Made by a program: the position numbers and the translations under genes. This document shows, piece by piece, positions 52,052 through 62,000 of a DNA stretch of 64,000 bases. Each line of letters starts with the position of its first letter. Position 1 is the first letter of the stretch. The notes under the pieces are model-generated. The model ran no database searches, had not been told where the DNA came from, and was given only the letters and a program-made list of their open reading frames with translations. Origin of the DNA: CAZAFL01 sp964484465 (GTDB taxonomy: Bacteria > Bacteroidota > Ignavibacteria > UBA10030 > SZUA-254); NCBI GenBank assembly GCA_964484465.1, contig CAZAFL010000015.1, forward strand, positions 1-64,000, in the 5' to 3' direction.

Positions 52052-52956
52052 GAAAGGTGCTCTCCGAAAAAAGTAATCAGTTTTTTTTCATACTTCTCGC
52101 CGGCAACATCCCAGGTATCGTTGTGTGAAGCATTCTCGATGGGAAAAAGCTCCTTTGGCTCATGGGCTTCATCATACAACATCAGTGAGTATTTGTAGCC
52201 GATGAGGCCGTCATTTTTTCCATAAATAAACAGGAGAGGGATGGAGACTGCAGCTACGGCGGCCAGCGGTGAGACGTCATTTGCCTTGAATGACGCCATC
52301 CGCTCCGACCGTTTTATCACGATATTCCGAAGATAATGAAACGGGAGTTTGATGATGCGTCTCTGATAGTCGTCGAAAATGGTCCGAAGAGTCGCAAATG
52401 AATTTTCGGAGACAACAGCCGCGATGCGCCGGTCGATAGCGGCTGCTTGCAGCGCGATCGCACCTCCCATCGATGTTCCGAATAATCCGATGCGCCCGAG
52501 CTCGATGTCATTGCGCGATTGGAGATAATCGATGATGCTGATAAGGTCGTATTTTTCAAAAAATCCGTATGTACAGAATTTACCCTCGCTGTTCCCGTGA
52601 CGGCGGGAATCATACAGAAAAACGTGGAAGTGATGCTCATGCAGCAATTTCGCAAGGCGTATGCCGTCGATTTTACAATCCGCAACGCCGTGGAGGTAAA
52701 TGACTGTTCCATTTGCAGGTGGAGCGGCTTTGATTAGCCAGCAGCTCAATGCTGTTTTGTCTTTGGTGATAACCGTGATCTCTTCCTGGGGCAGATGGAC
52801 CTCGTCGGGTGAAATGGGTTGACCGAGAGCCCAGTAAAATTCTGCCGTCCTTCGGCGTGGCTGCAACAGCATTGTCGGTCCCGCGATAAGAAGAATGATG
52901 GTAATGCTTGCAAGAAATACAACGAACGCGGCAATGAGCGCCGCAAGAAACGTCAT
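52048..52956 (-). CDS. Alpha/beta hydrolase, membrane-anchored
   Basis: 302 residues: an N-terminal transmembrane helix (about 5-27) and an alpha/beta hydrolase fold with oxyanion HGVADCKIDG, nucleophile serine in LFGTSMGGAIALQAA, acid Asp in FIYGKNDGLIGYKYS and His in ENASHNDTWDV. The type resembles BEM46/ABHD13-like lipases or peptidases. First gene of the two-gene minus-strand operon with the M28 peptidase. Confidence 0.9.
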   Translation of the reverse strand: MTFLAALIAAFVVFLASITIILLIAGPTMLLQPRRRTAEFYWALGQPISPDEVHLPQEEITVITKDKTALSCWLIKAAPPANGTVIYLHGVADCKIDGIRLAKLLHEHHFHVFLYDSRRHGNSEGKFCTYGFFEKYDLISIIDYLQSRNDIELGRIGLFGTSMGGAIALQAAAIDRRIAAVVSENSFATLRTIFDDYQRRIIKLPFHYLRNIVIKRSERMASFKANDVSPLAAVAAVSIPLLFIYGKNDGLIGYKYSLMLYDEAHEPKELFPIENASHNDTWDVAGEKYEKKLITFFGEHLS

Positions 52957-53008
52957 GGTTAATTATGGAAGTGATGGAAGCGTATAAGAATTCCGCCAAA
53001 CGCACCGT

Positions 53009-53037
53009 AATATAGGAAGGGTGCGGATTGAAAGCAA
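53009..53037 (-). promoter_or_regulatory. Promoter of the hydrolase/M28 operon
   Basis: Minus-strand TTGCTT (53032-53037), 17-base spacer, TATATT (53009-53014). Confidence 0.65.
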
Positions 53038-53108
53038 CCTCATTCAGTTGAGCTCATTTTCCGTATGTTTTTTTTCTCTTCATCATTCTTCGTATATTCA
53101 ACCGCAAG

Positions 53109-54233
53109 ATGAGATTACCGAAATCAATTGCCATTGTTCACGACTGGCTTGTCGGAATGCGGGGCGGCGAAAAGGTCCTCGAAGTGTTGTGCGAACTGTT
53201 TCCTGACGCCTCGCTCCTGACACTTGTTCACCGGAACGGAAATCTTTCGCCGACGATTGAACGAATGAATATTCAGACGTCGTTTATTCAGCACATACCG
53301 TTCGGTAAAAGTCATTATCAATTTTTTCTTCCGTTGTTTCCTCTTGCCGTGAAACAGTTTAATCTTCAATCTGCCGACTTGGTGATTTCTGTCAGTCATG
53401 CCGTGGCAAAAGGAGTAAAGGTTCGGGAAGACGCTTTGCACATCTGCTATTGTCATACGCCGATGCGCTATATTTGGGATCAATACGACGATTATTTCGG
53501 AAAAGGACAGTCCTCGATTCTCAGGCGGACCGCGATGAATCTTTCTCTGAATTATTTACGGCGATGGGATGTCGACACTGCAAAACGGGTTCATCATTTT
53601 ATTGCAAATTCGCGAAACGTGCAGGAACGAATTCAACGAATATATAATAGAGAATCGACCGTCATCTACCCTCCGGTTGATATAGAACGGTTTTCATTAT
53701 CAAAAAAAGACGAAGGGTATTATTTGATTGTTTCCGCACTGGTTCCATATAAACGGATCGACCTTGCCGTTGAGGTGTTCAACCGGCTCGGTAAAAAATT
53801 GATAATCATCGGTACCGGTCCCGAACGAAAGCGTTTACAATCTATGGCACGCAGAAATATTGAGTTTCTCGGTTGGGTGGAGGGGAATCATATTGCTGCA
53901 TACTATGCCGGTAGCAAAGCGTTGATTTTTCCCGGTGAGGAAGATTTTGGGATTGTGCCGCTTGAGGCAATGGCATGTGGGAAGCCGGTGATCGCCTTCA
54001 AAAAAGGCGGAGCATTGGAGACCGTGATCGATGGAACAACAGGTATTTTTTTTCAGGAACAAAAGAGCGGGAGCCTTGAAGAGGCGATAAAAACTTTCAG
54101 CCGGTCGACGTTTGACGGAACTACTATCCGGAATCATACGCGGCAATTTGACCGACATCTCTTCGGCGAACGGTTGATGGAGTATATTCAACAAGCATGG
54201 ACTCAGCATGAGACCGCTGGCAGGACGCATTAG
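53109..54233 (+). CDS. Family 4 glycosyltransferase
   Basis: 374-residue GT-B enzyme, probably acting on a lipid- or polysaccharide-linked acceptor at the inner membrane. N-terminal half: IAIVHDWLVGMRGGEKVLE and YCHTPMRYIWDQYDDYFG; C-terminal half: SALVPYKRIDLAVEVFNRLG, the GT4 donor-binding EEDFGIVPLEAMACGKPVIA with its two glutamates, and GGALETVIDG. The sugar cannot be told; relatives are often mannosyltransferases. Probably monocistronic; a TATATT lies just upstream at the end of a T-rich leader. Confidence 0.92.
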   Translation: MRLPKSIAIVHDWLVGMRGGEKVLEVLCELFPDASLLTLVHRNGNLSPTIERMNIQTSFIQHIPFGKSHYQFFLPLFPLAVKQFNLQSADLVISVSHAVAKGVKVREDALHICYCHTPMRYIWDQYDDYFGKGQSSILRRTAMNLSLNYLRRWDVDTAKRVHHFIANSRNVQERIQRIYNRESTVIYPPVDIERFSLSKKDEGYYLIVSALVPYKRIDLAVEVFNRLGKKLIIIGTGPERKRLQSMARRNIEFLGWVEGNHIAAYYAGSKALIFPGEEDFGIVPLEAMACGKPVIAFKKGGALETVIDGTTGIFFQEQKSGSLEEAIKTFSRSTFDGTTIRNHTRQFDRHLFGERLMEYIQQAWTQHETAGRTH

Positions 54234-54318
54234 AATACATCAATGAACTTTCCTCGAACTTGTTTTTCCCTCCGAAAATCTCTACTTTTCAAACGTTGAA
54301 TATATTTTTTGACCACTT

Positions 54319-57060
54319 TTGACTTCAATACATATTCATAGAGTTATCCTCCGTATTGCTGCTGTTCAGGTAATTATTCTGTTCATTCCTTTTGTGTTAT
54401 TTCCTCAAAACAAACTCATTATCAGGCCGACAGAAGCGCGTCCGGAAATAAAAGGGATGTCGATAGAGCATCCGCTAATGACGGGTAGACCGAAAGTCGG
54501 ACTTGTGTTAAGCGGAGGAGGAGCACGGGGAATAGCCCAAATTGGAGTTATCCGCGTACTTGAACAGCAGCACATCCCGATCGATGTCATTGTTGGCAAC
54601 AGCCTCGGCAGCGTTATCGGAGGATTATACGCATCCGGTTATTCGACAACGCAATTGGAAAATATTGTGTCACAAACGAACTGGACCGACCTGCTTTCTT
54701 TTTCCGAAGAAACAAAACGGACTGAACTCTTCGTGGGTCAGCGGGAGTACCAGCAGGAGGGGTTTCTCGAGCTCCGTTTCGACGGGTTACAACCCATCAT
54801 CCCCTCCGCTATTTCCGGTGGACAAAGGTTGTCGAATTATTTTTCTTATCTCACATTGCAGGCCCTGTATCATCCCAATCCAAGCTTCGACGATTTGAAG
54901 ATTCCGTTTCGGGCGGTTGCGACAGACTTGCTTTCGGGGAAGCGTATTATTCTCGACCACGGATCCCTTTCGGAAGCAATGAGGGCAAGCATTGCAGTTC
55001 CGTTGCTGTATGCTCCGCTTGAAACAGATTCAACCTCGTTAGTGGATGGCGGTCTTGTTTCCAATATCCCTGTCGACGTTGCTAAGTCGCTTGGCTGCGA
55101 TATCGTGATCGTTGTAAATTCTACAAGTCCCATGAGAAATGCCGGCCAGCTCAATGCGCCGTGGGAGATTGCCGACCAGATCATGACGATTATGATGCAG
55201 GTGCCAAATAAAACACAATTGAATATGGCGGATGTCGTTATCACGCCAAAGGCGGGGGACAGAGTTGCCTCTGACTTCACCGGTATTGATAGTCTGATTC
55301 GTGCCGGCGAAGAGGCTGCCGAGCATGATATACAACGTGTTGCCGATGTAGTCTATCGCCGTATGAAGGACACCTCGGGAGTTTCATCGATGTCATTTCA
55401 TCAACCGATAATACGATTTACAGGGGATTCGCTTCCCCAGGCATACAAGCAGGAGATTCTTGAAGATGCGAAAAGCGACTCGTTATCGATCGACCTCGTC
55501 CGGTCACAGTTGAACAGGATCAACAGAAGCGGCAGTTATAGAGAGGTCGATGCTGAGATTACAGAACAACATAGCCCGGCAGAAATTGAGTATCACGCGG
55601 AGTTGAATCCTCTTATCGCTGAAATTCATTTTTCCGGTAACCGCCTTCTTCCGGATGATGTGATTGCCAAAGAAATGAATCCGTTGAAAGGGAAAGTTCT
55701 TGACTATAATGAAGTTCAGAAATCGCTCGAAAACGTGCTCCAGCGCTATCGTGATAAAGGATATTCTCTGGCACGAATTGAATCAGCCCACGTTGACCCG
55801 GACCAAAGTTTAAACTTTACGATCAACGAAGGCAGGATCAAGGAAATTCATTACCAGGGAAACAAACGAACAAAGGATTATATCATCCGGAGGGAATTCC
55901 CAATGGATGAGGGAGATGTGTTCGATGTTAATAAGGCTGCGCTCGGGATGGTGAACATCAAGAGCACGGGATTATTTACTTATGTACTGCTTGACATTGG
56001 ATATCGCAACAATCAGCCTGTGGTTATTCTCAAGGTAAATGAAAAGAGCTCAGAACTCCTTCGCCTTGGGCTCCACGCTGACAATGAACGTAATCTTGTC
56101 ACGACTGTCGATATCCGTGATGATAATTTTCGTGGGGCGTGGGAAAATCTTGCTCTGGTAATGAAATACGGATACCGTGACCGCGCGGTCCGGACAGAAT
56201 ATACGGTGAACAGGATTTTTAACACATATCTTACTGCAAATACAAAATTCTATTTTAATTCGCGGGATGTCCTTACGTACAAGGACGACCCGTCACTCGG
56301 AGCCGACCACTGGGATAGGCTCGAGAATGGGAAATTCAGAGAAAATAAATACGGATGGTCGCTTTCTTTTGGGAGTCATTTTGAGCGCCTCGGTGACGTA
56401 AGCGCTGAGTTGCGGGTTGAGAATCATAATATTATAGCTCTTTCCGGTCAGGGTTACACTCCTGAACGGTACAGGTTTGTAGGATTAAATGTCCGGACTG
56501 TCGTCGATACAAAAAACAAATTTTCTTTCCCCACAGAGGGATTATACCTGGAACTTTCGTACGAATCGGCAATGAAAGGACTTGGCAGCCAGGTTGGGTT
56601 CGGGAAAATCGGAGTGGATTACGAATCGTACTGGACATTCCTTCCCCGTCATACAATTCACCCGAAAGTAATTTTTGGGTTTGCCGATGCAACGCTTCCG
56701 ATTGCTGAACAATATAGTTTAGGGGGATTCGATTCATTCTATGGATTGCGCGAAGATGACAGCAGAGGGAGACAACTCTTTCTCGTTAATTTGGAATATC
56801 GGTTCTGGTTTCCTTTTAAATTAGTATTTGAAACGTATATTAAAGCACGATACGACCTGGGTACCATTTCGGACCTTCCGCAGGAATTAAAGTTCAACAA
56901 TTTTCGTCACGCGGTCGGAGGCGCAGTATCTCTCGATACCCCGCTGGGAGAGGCTTCATTCGGGATGGGGAAAAGTTTTTATTTCCGGCAGGAGCTTCCT
57001 ACATCTCCTGTCAGTGTCGGTCCGTTGTTGTTCTATTTTTCGTTCGGTTATCATCTCTGA
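54319..57060 (+). CDS. Patatin-like phospholipase fused to POTRA and Omp85 barrel (type Vd, PlpD-like)
   Basis: 913 residues in the PlpD arrangement, where the barrel carries the lipase to or across the outer membrane. Signal peptide about 1-30. Patatin domain about 58-360: oxyanion GGGARG (67-71), nucleophile Ser95 in GNSLGS, and Asp243 in VDGGLVSNIP. A POTRA domain with EIHFSGNRLLPDDVI (about 435-505) is followed by a second POTRA-like stretch (IKEIHYQGNKRTKDYIIRRE), and then a beta barrel with LGGFDSFYGLREDDSRG and C-terminal LFYFSFGYHL. Two POTRA-like units rather than the single one of PlpD. The start must be the TTG at 54319, the only candidate that keeps the signal peptide. Confidence 0.92.
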   Translation: MTSIHIHRVILRIAAVQVIILFIPFVLFPQNKLIIRPTEARPEIKGMSIEHPLMTGRPKVGLVLSGGGARGIAQIGVIRVLEQQHIPIDVIVGNSLGSVIGGLYASGYSTTQLENIVSQTNWTDLLSFSEETKRTELFVGQREYQQEGFLELRFDGLQPIIPSAISGGQRLSNYFSYLTLQALYHPNPSFDDLKIPFRAVATDLLSGKRIILDHGSLSEAMRASIAVPLLYAPLETDSTSLVDGGLVSNIPVDVAKSLGCDIVIVVNSTSPMRNAGQLNAPWEIADQIMTIMMQVPNKTQLNMADVVITPKAGDRVASDFTGIDSLIRAGEEAAEHDIQRVADVVYRRMKDTSGVSSMSFHQPIIRFTGDSLPQAYKQEILEDAKSDSLSIDLVRSQLNRINRSGSYREVDAEITEQHSPAEIEYHAELNPLIAEIHFSGNRLLPDDVIAKEMNPLKGKVLDYNEVQKSLENVLQRYRDKGYSLARIESAHVDPDQSLNFTINEGRIKEIHYQGNKRTKDYIIRREFPMDEGDVFDVNKAALGMVNIKSTGLFTYVLLDIGYRNNQPVVILKVNEKSSELLRLGLHADNERNLVTTVDIRDDNFRGAWENLALVMKYGYRDRAVRTEYTVNRIFNTYLTANTKFYFNSRDVLTYKDDPSLGADHWDRLENGKFRENKYGWSLSFGSHFERLGDVSAELRVENHNIIALSGQGYTPERYRFVGLNVRTVVDTKNKFSFPTEGLYLELSYESAMKGLGSQVGFGKIGVDYESYWTFLPRHTIHPKVIFGFADATLPIAEQYSLGGFDSFYGLREDDSRGRQLFLVNLEYRFWFPFKLVFETYIKARYDLGTISDLPQELKFNNFRHAVGGAVSLDTPLGEASFGMGKSFYFRQELPTSPVSVGPLLFYFSFGYHL

Positions 57061-57092
57061 TTTCACTCCGAGGGGGGAAACTTTTCGTGATA

Positions 57093-57121
57093 TTGTATTT
57101 CCATATCCGAATTTGTATCTT
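57093..57121 (+). promoter_or_regulatory. Promoter of the archease-rtcB-helicase group
   Basis: TTGTAT (57093-57098), 17-base spacer, TATCTT (57116-57121); predicted start a few bases before the archease ATG, so the mRNA would be nearly leaderless. Confidence 0.55.
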
Positions 57122-57129
57122 TTTATTGC

Positions 57130-57549
57130 ATGCCTGTCGGTTACACTATTCTTGAACATCCTGCAGACCTCGGCATAGAAGCATTTGGAACCACGTTGGC
57201 AGAGGCCTTCGAGCAGGCGGCCCGTGGAATGATGTCTGTGATTGTAGAACTTCCCTCGGTCGAGTGTTTGGATTCTCAGAATGTCAAATTGGAAGCAATC
57301 GATATTGAACAGTTGCTGGTCCGTTGGCTCGAAGAAGTGCTTTATCGGTACGACGGCGAGAAATTTGTTGCAGTAAAATTTAAGGTCCATTCGATATCCC
57401 AAGTCCGGTTGAGTGCAGATATTTTTGGAGAAAGTTTAACAGCAGGAAAACATCGCACAAAGCTTGATATCAAAGCAGTGACATACCATCAACTGATTGT
57501 TCGCGAAGATGGCAAGGGTGGTTATGTAAGAATCTTTCTGGATATATAA
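57130..57549 (+). CDS. Archease
   Basis: 139 residues. Archease activates RtcB by helping it load GMP and turn over. Family signatures are YTILEHPADLGIEAFG with the metal-binding Asp, LAEAFEQAARGMMSVI, LVRWLEEVLYRYD and the ending IKAVTYHQLIVRED followed by VRIFLDI. The gene lies 22 bases before rtcB, the usual bacterial and archaeal pairing. Confidence 0.95.
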   Translation: MPVGYTILEHPADLGIEAFGTTLAEAFEQAARGMMSVIVELPSVECLDSQNVKLEAIDIEQLLVRWLEEVLYRYDGEKFVAVKFKVHSISQVRLSADIFGESLTAGKHRTKLDIKAVTYHQLIVREDGKGGYVRIFLDI

Positions 57550-57571
57550 AACTCCTGACTTCCTCACTCGT

Positions 57572-58996
57572 ATGTTCAAGAAACTTGACCGATACCGTTA
57601 CATCATCCCCAGATCGTATAAAGAAGGGATGAGGGTTGAGGGACTCGTCTATGCAAACGACCGCCTTATTCAGCAGATCGAGCAAGACCAGACAAAAGAT
57701 CAGGTTGCAAATGTTGCAACGCTCCCCGGTCTCGTCGGTCGGTCTCTTGCCATGCCGGATGCGCACCAAGGGTATGGTTTCTGCATCGGAGGGGTTGCAG
57801 CATCCGACCTTCACGACGGTGTTGTCTCTGCAGGAGGAGTCGGTTTTGATATTAATTGCGGAGTTCGGCTGCTGTCGTCCCCGTTTGAAACAAAAGATAT
57901 TTGTGACAAACTCGAACCACTTCTTCTCCAACTCTTTCGTGACATCCCCTGCGGCACCGGGAAAAAAGGAATGCTTAACATTTCGATGCAGGAACTCAAT
58001 AACGTTCTTGTGGAAGGAGCTCAATGGGCAGTTCGACAGAGATATGGAAACGAACAAGACATTCCCCGGATCGAGGAATACGGGAAGCTTTCTAATGCAA
58101 ATCCGTCGTTTGTCAGTTCACGTGCAAAACAACGTGGCTATCAGCAACTGGGAACCCTTGGTTCAGGAAATCATTTTCTCGAAATACAACGCGTTGACGA
58201 AGTGTTTGATGACGTGATTGCAGAGAAATTTGGATTGCACATCAATCAGGTCGTCGTATTGATGCACAGCGGTTCACGCGGACTCGGGCATCAGGTCTGC
58301 ACAGACTACCTTGACATCATGCAAAGCGGGATGAGGAAATACAAGATATCGGTAGTCGACCGTCAGCTTGCCTGCGTACCTGTACAATCTGAAGAAGGTC
58401 AGCAGTATCTCAAGGCAATGGCAGCAGCGGCAAATTTTGCATTTGCCAACCGTCAAATGATCACGCATTGGGTTCGTGAAGCGTTTCGACGTATTCTCCA
58501 TAGCGATAAGCTTAATATTGTGTATGATGTTTGTCATAACATCGCAAAACAGGAGGAACACGAGGTCAATGACGTTCGTAAACCCGTCCTGGTGCACAGG
58601 AAAGGTGCGACGCGAGCATTTCCAAAAGGACATCCGGATTTACCCGATGAATTTCGGGAGACTGGTCAGCCTGTTTTAATCCCCGGCAGTATGGGAACAT
58701 GCTCGTATGTTCTTGTAGGAACAGAGCAAACGATGAAGGAGACGTTTGGATCTTCCTGCCATGGTGCAGGACGCGCCAAGAGCAGGACACAAGCCAGGAA
58801 AGAAACCTCAGCCGAGGAGCTCCTTCAGGATCTCAAGCTTAAAGGGATTCTTGTCAGAGGTGAAACACATGCCGGACTTACTGAAGAAAAACCGGACGCG
58901 TATAAAGATGTTTCCCAGGTCGTAGAAGTTATGCAGGGCGCGGGTTTGGCAAGAATTATTGCGAAGCTTGTTCCTTTGGCTGTCATGAAAGGGTAA
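57572..58996 (+). CDS. rtcB: RNA-splicing ligase RtcB
   Basis: Joins RNA 2',3'-cyclic phosphate or 3'-phosphate ends to 5'-OH ends with GTP and Mn2+. 474 residues, normal for the family. Metal site and nucleotide motifs: MPDAHQGYGFCIGG, GGVGFDINCGVRLL (metal-binding Cys96), LGSGNHFLEIQ, LMHSGSRGLGHQV, and SSCHGAGRAKSR holding the histidine that is guanylylated. In bacteria it repairs cleaved tRNA and rRNA. No RtcR-type activator or RtcA gene is adjacent, which differs from the E. coli operon. Confidence 0.97.
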   Translation: MFKKLDRYRYIIPRSYKEGMRVEGLVYANDRLIQQIEQDQTKDQVANVATLPGLVGRSLAMPDAHQGYGFCIGGVAASDLHDGVVSAGGVGFDINCGVRLLSSPFETKDICDKLEPLLLQLFRDIPCGTGKKGMLNISMQELNNVLVEGAQWAVRQRYGNEQDIPRIEEYGKLSNANPSFVSSRAKQRGYQQLGTLGSGNHFLEIQRVDEVFDDVIAEKFGLHINQVVVLMHSGSRGLGHQVCTDYLDIMQSGMRKYKISVVDRQLACVPVQSEEGQQYLKAMAAAANFAFANRQMITHWVREAFRRILHSDKLNIVYDVCHNIAKQEEHEVNDVRKPVLVHRKGATRAFPKGHPDLPDEFRETGQPVLIPGSMGTCSYVLVGTEQTMKETFGSSCHGAGRAKSRTQARKETSAEELLQDLKLKGILVRGETHAGLTEEKPDAYKDVSQVVEVMQGAGLARIIAKLVPLAVMKG

Positions 58997-59006
58997 AAAA
59001 AATTCG

Positions 59007-62000
59007 ATGTTATTAACCGAGAACCAACAACGAGCCCTTGATTTTCGACACCATCTTTCCGTGACGGCAAATGCAGGTGCGGGAAAGACGATGGTTCTTG
59101 TTCAACGGTTCCTTGAAATCCTTCTGAGGACTGATACCCGCGTTGATGAGGTTGTCGCAATCACTTTTACGGATAAAGCTGCCGGTGAATTAAAGAAAAA
59201 AATTGCCGAGCTTATTGACAAACGAATGCTCTCTCCTGAATCCAGTGCCACATTGCATCGGCTGGAATATATAAGGGATCAGCTGACGTCGGCGAATATC
59301 TGTACAATCCATGCATTTTGTGCGATCCTGCTGCGACAATATCCTGTGGAAGCGAATATCGATGCCGCATTTACCGTCCTTGAAGGAGTCGACCAGCAGA
59401 TTCTTGAACAGGAAGCAATCCGCGAAACGTTTGAATCATTATTGCGGGACAATAATGATTCACGGGAGCGTGAAGAGGTTCTTGATGTTGTCCGTATTGT
59501 AGGGCAATGGAATTTACTGAGAACGTTTGAATTCCTTCTTCGAAAACGGGAACAGCTGGACCGGCTAACCCGGAAGGGGGGATTATTGTCGGAAGAATAT
59601 ACTTCTTCTGAAATACTCGAGCGCTGGAATTCCATGATGATTTCGTCTGTTGTTCACCAGATTGATGGAAAGAATTGGAAAGAACAACTTGAGGGTATTC
59701 TCCCCAGAGCAAAAGGAAAGAATGCACAAGAGGTTGCCGGAGTGTTGCGGCAATGGGGGGAGACATTTTCCCCGGAGCAAAAGATTGAGGTATATGCCCG
59801 AATAGCGCAGCTTATATTCACGAAGGATGGTACGCTTCGAAAAGATTTCACAGGCCCCAAGGCGCTGCCCGAATCTTCTAACGTGGAAGCGAACCTTATC
59901 CAACTTCATCATTCGGTACGTGAAGTGATTGATAATCTTTTAACGCCCGACGGTCATCGTTCAAATGAAATACTTCTTCGCACGACACAGATCATTTTTC
60001 GGATATTCAAAAAAATACTTGACACCTACGAGGCCAAGAAACAGGAAAACGGTCAGCTCGATTTTGAAGATTTGCAGCTAAGGGTCCGCTCACTGTTGCA
60101 ACAGGAAGACATTCGTCGAAGCCTTGCGGAGAAATACAAGTTCATTATGGTCGACGAGTATCAGGATACGAATCGCCTTCAATACGAAATTGTCCGCGAC
60201 CTTGTCATGGATTTCCGGGCGGGTAATTTATTCATCGTCGGGGACCCGAAACAATCGATTTATGGATTTCGGAATGCAGAAGTTGAAGTGTTCGAAGCAA
60301 CAAAAAAAGATATCGAACGTTCGGTCACGGCTCCCGAGCGAAATGGCTCAGTCACCCTCCCGGAGAGTTTTCGTCCTCTCATAAATATTGTTGCGTTTGT
60401 GAACAGGGTATTCTCATCTCTTATGAATGAAGGGTCACCGAAGAACGGGTTTCAGTATGAGGCACTGGTGAGGGGAAGAGGAGACGCCGCTCCCGGGAAA
60501 GTAGAACTTATGCTCATTCGGGATGAAGTTCATGAGAAAACCGATGAAACTGATACGGTGCAGCCTGACGAAACGGTTGTTCACGAATGCGAGATGATTG
60601 CTCAACGCATTGTCGATTTCAAGCTTTCATCGTATGAAATATTCGACCCGCAGGACGGGAAACGCGTACCGTTTCAATTCAACCATGCGGCTATTCTCCT
60701 CAGAAATCGTAAACATCTGACAGCAATTGAGAAAGCTCTTGTGAAATTTCATATCCCGTATGTTCTGTCCGGAGGGATAGGGTTTTATCAAACACAGGAA
60801 ATTCTTGACTTCCTTAATTATTTTAAATTCTTATCGAACCCCGATGATGACGTTGCCCTTGTCGGAGTGTTGCGCTCACCTTTTTTTGCGATCTCTGATG
60901 CGGAATTATTTCAAATTTCGTTGAGCGGAATCGAGGAATCATTCTGGGCAAAGGCGCAACGCCGAGCACAAGGGACAGACGCGACGGAATTCTTGCAGAG
61001 AGCCGTGAAAATTTTATATGGTGATGTAGATGTCGCACGAAGATTACCGGTACCGTTCCTTGTTCAAAGGCTTTTCCGCAACACCGGCTGGCACGGAACC
61101 GTACTCGGAGCAACAAGCGGTGAACAACATGTTGCCAATATCGATAAGCTGCTTCGCCTTTCACGAGAATTTGCATCGCGCAGTTACACGACATTGTTTG
61201 ATTTCGTTGAGCGGCTGAAGACGTTGGTTGAAGAGGAACAGCGTGAAGGACAGGCTTCACTTGAAACCGCCACTCAGCGTGTACAGGTCATGACCATCCA
61301 CGCAGCGAAAGGGCTTGAATTTCCGGTTGTCTTCCTTCCATTTTCCCATCGGAAGTTTCGCTATGATAGTTCTCCTTACCTTGATTCCGAATTGGGAATA
61401 GGTTATAAAGTGAGGGATTCGCTGGACCTTAATAAAGAGCTGGACCCCCCGTTCTACCTCTACCTGCGGCGTGCAAGCAGGCAACGGATAGAAGAAGAGG
61501 AGAAGAGGATTTTTTACGTGGGATGTACGCGGGCCCGGGACGCACTTATCATTTCAGGAAAAATGAAATCAGGAGCTGAATACCCTTCACATTTGAAATG
61601 GGTGCTCGACAGCTTCAAGGCGAAAATTCCGCGCGATTCCGGGGAAGTTGTTTTTCCGGAATCCCCGGTACGTATTTTAGTACCCCCGGATGGCACGCAA
61701 TTGGTCAGGGAAATTTCCCATAAACTCAATATTTCGGTTTCTTTTTGGGATAACAAGAAGATGATGGAACATCGGTCGTGGATTTCACCGGAAGACCCGC
61801 CCCTTACAAGAGAGATCCACATCAGTCCCCTGCAAAGCCAGACAAAAGGTGATTTTTTTTCTGCAACACAAATAAGGACGTATCTTGAGTGCCCGAGTAA
61901 GTATTTCTTAAAGTATCGCCTTGGATTGCCGGAAGATAACAGACGCGTTTTTGATGTAGATGAGGAAGAAGATGCAGATGACAGACTGATTGGGGAGTTG

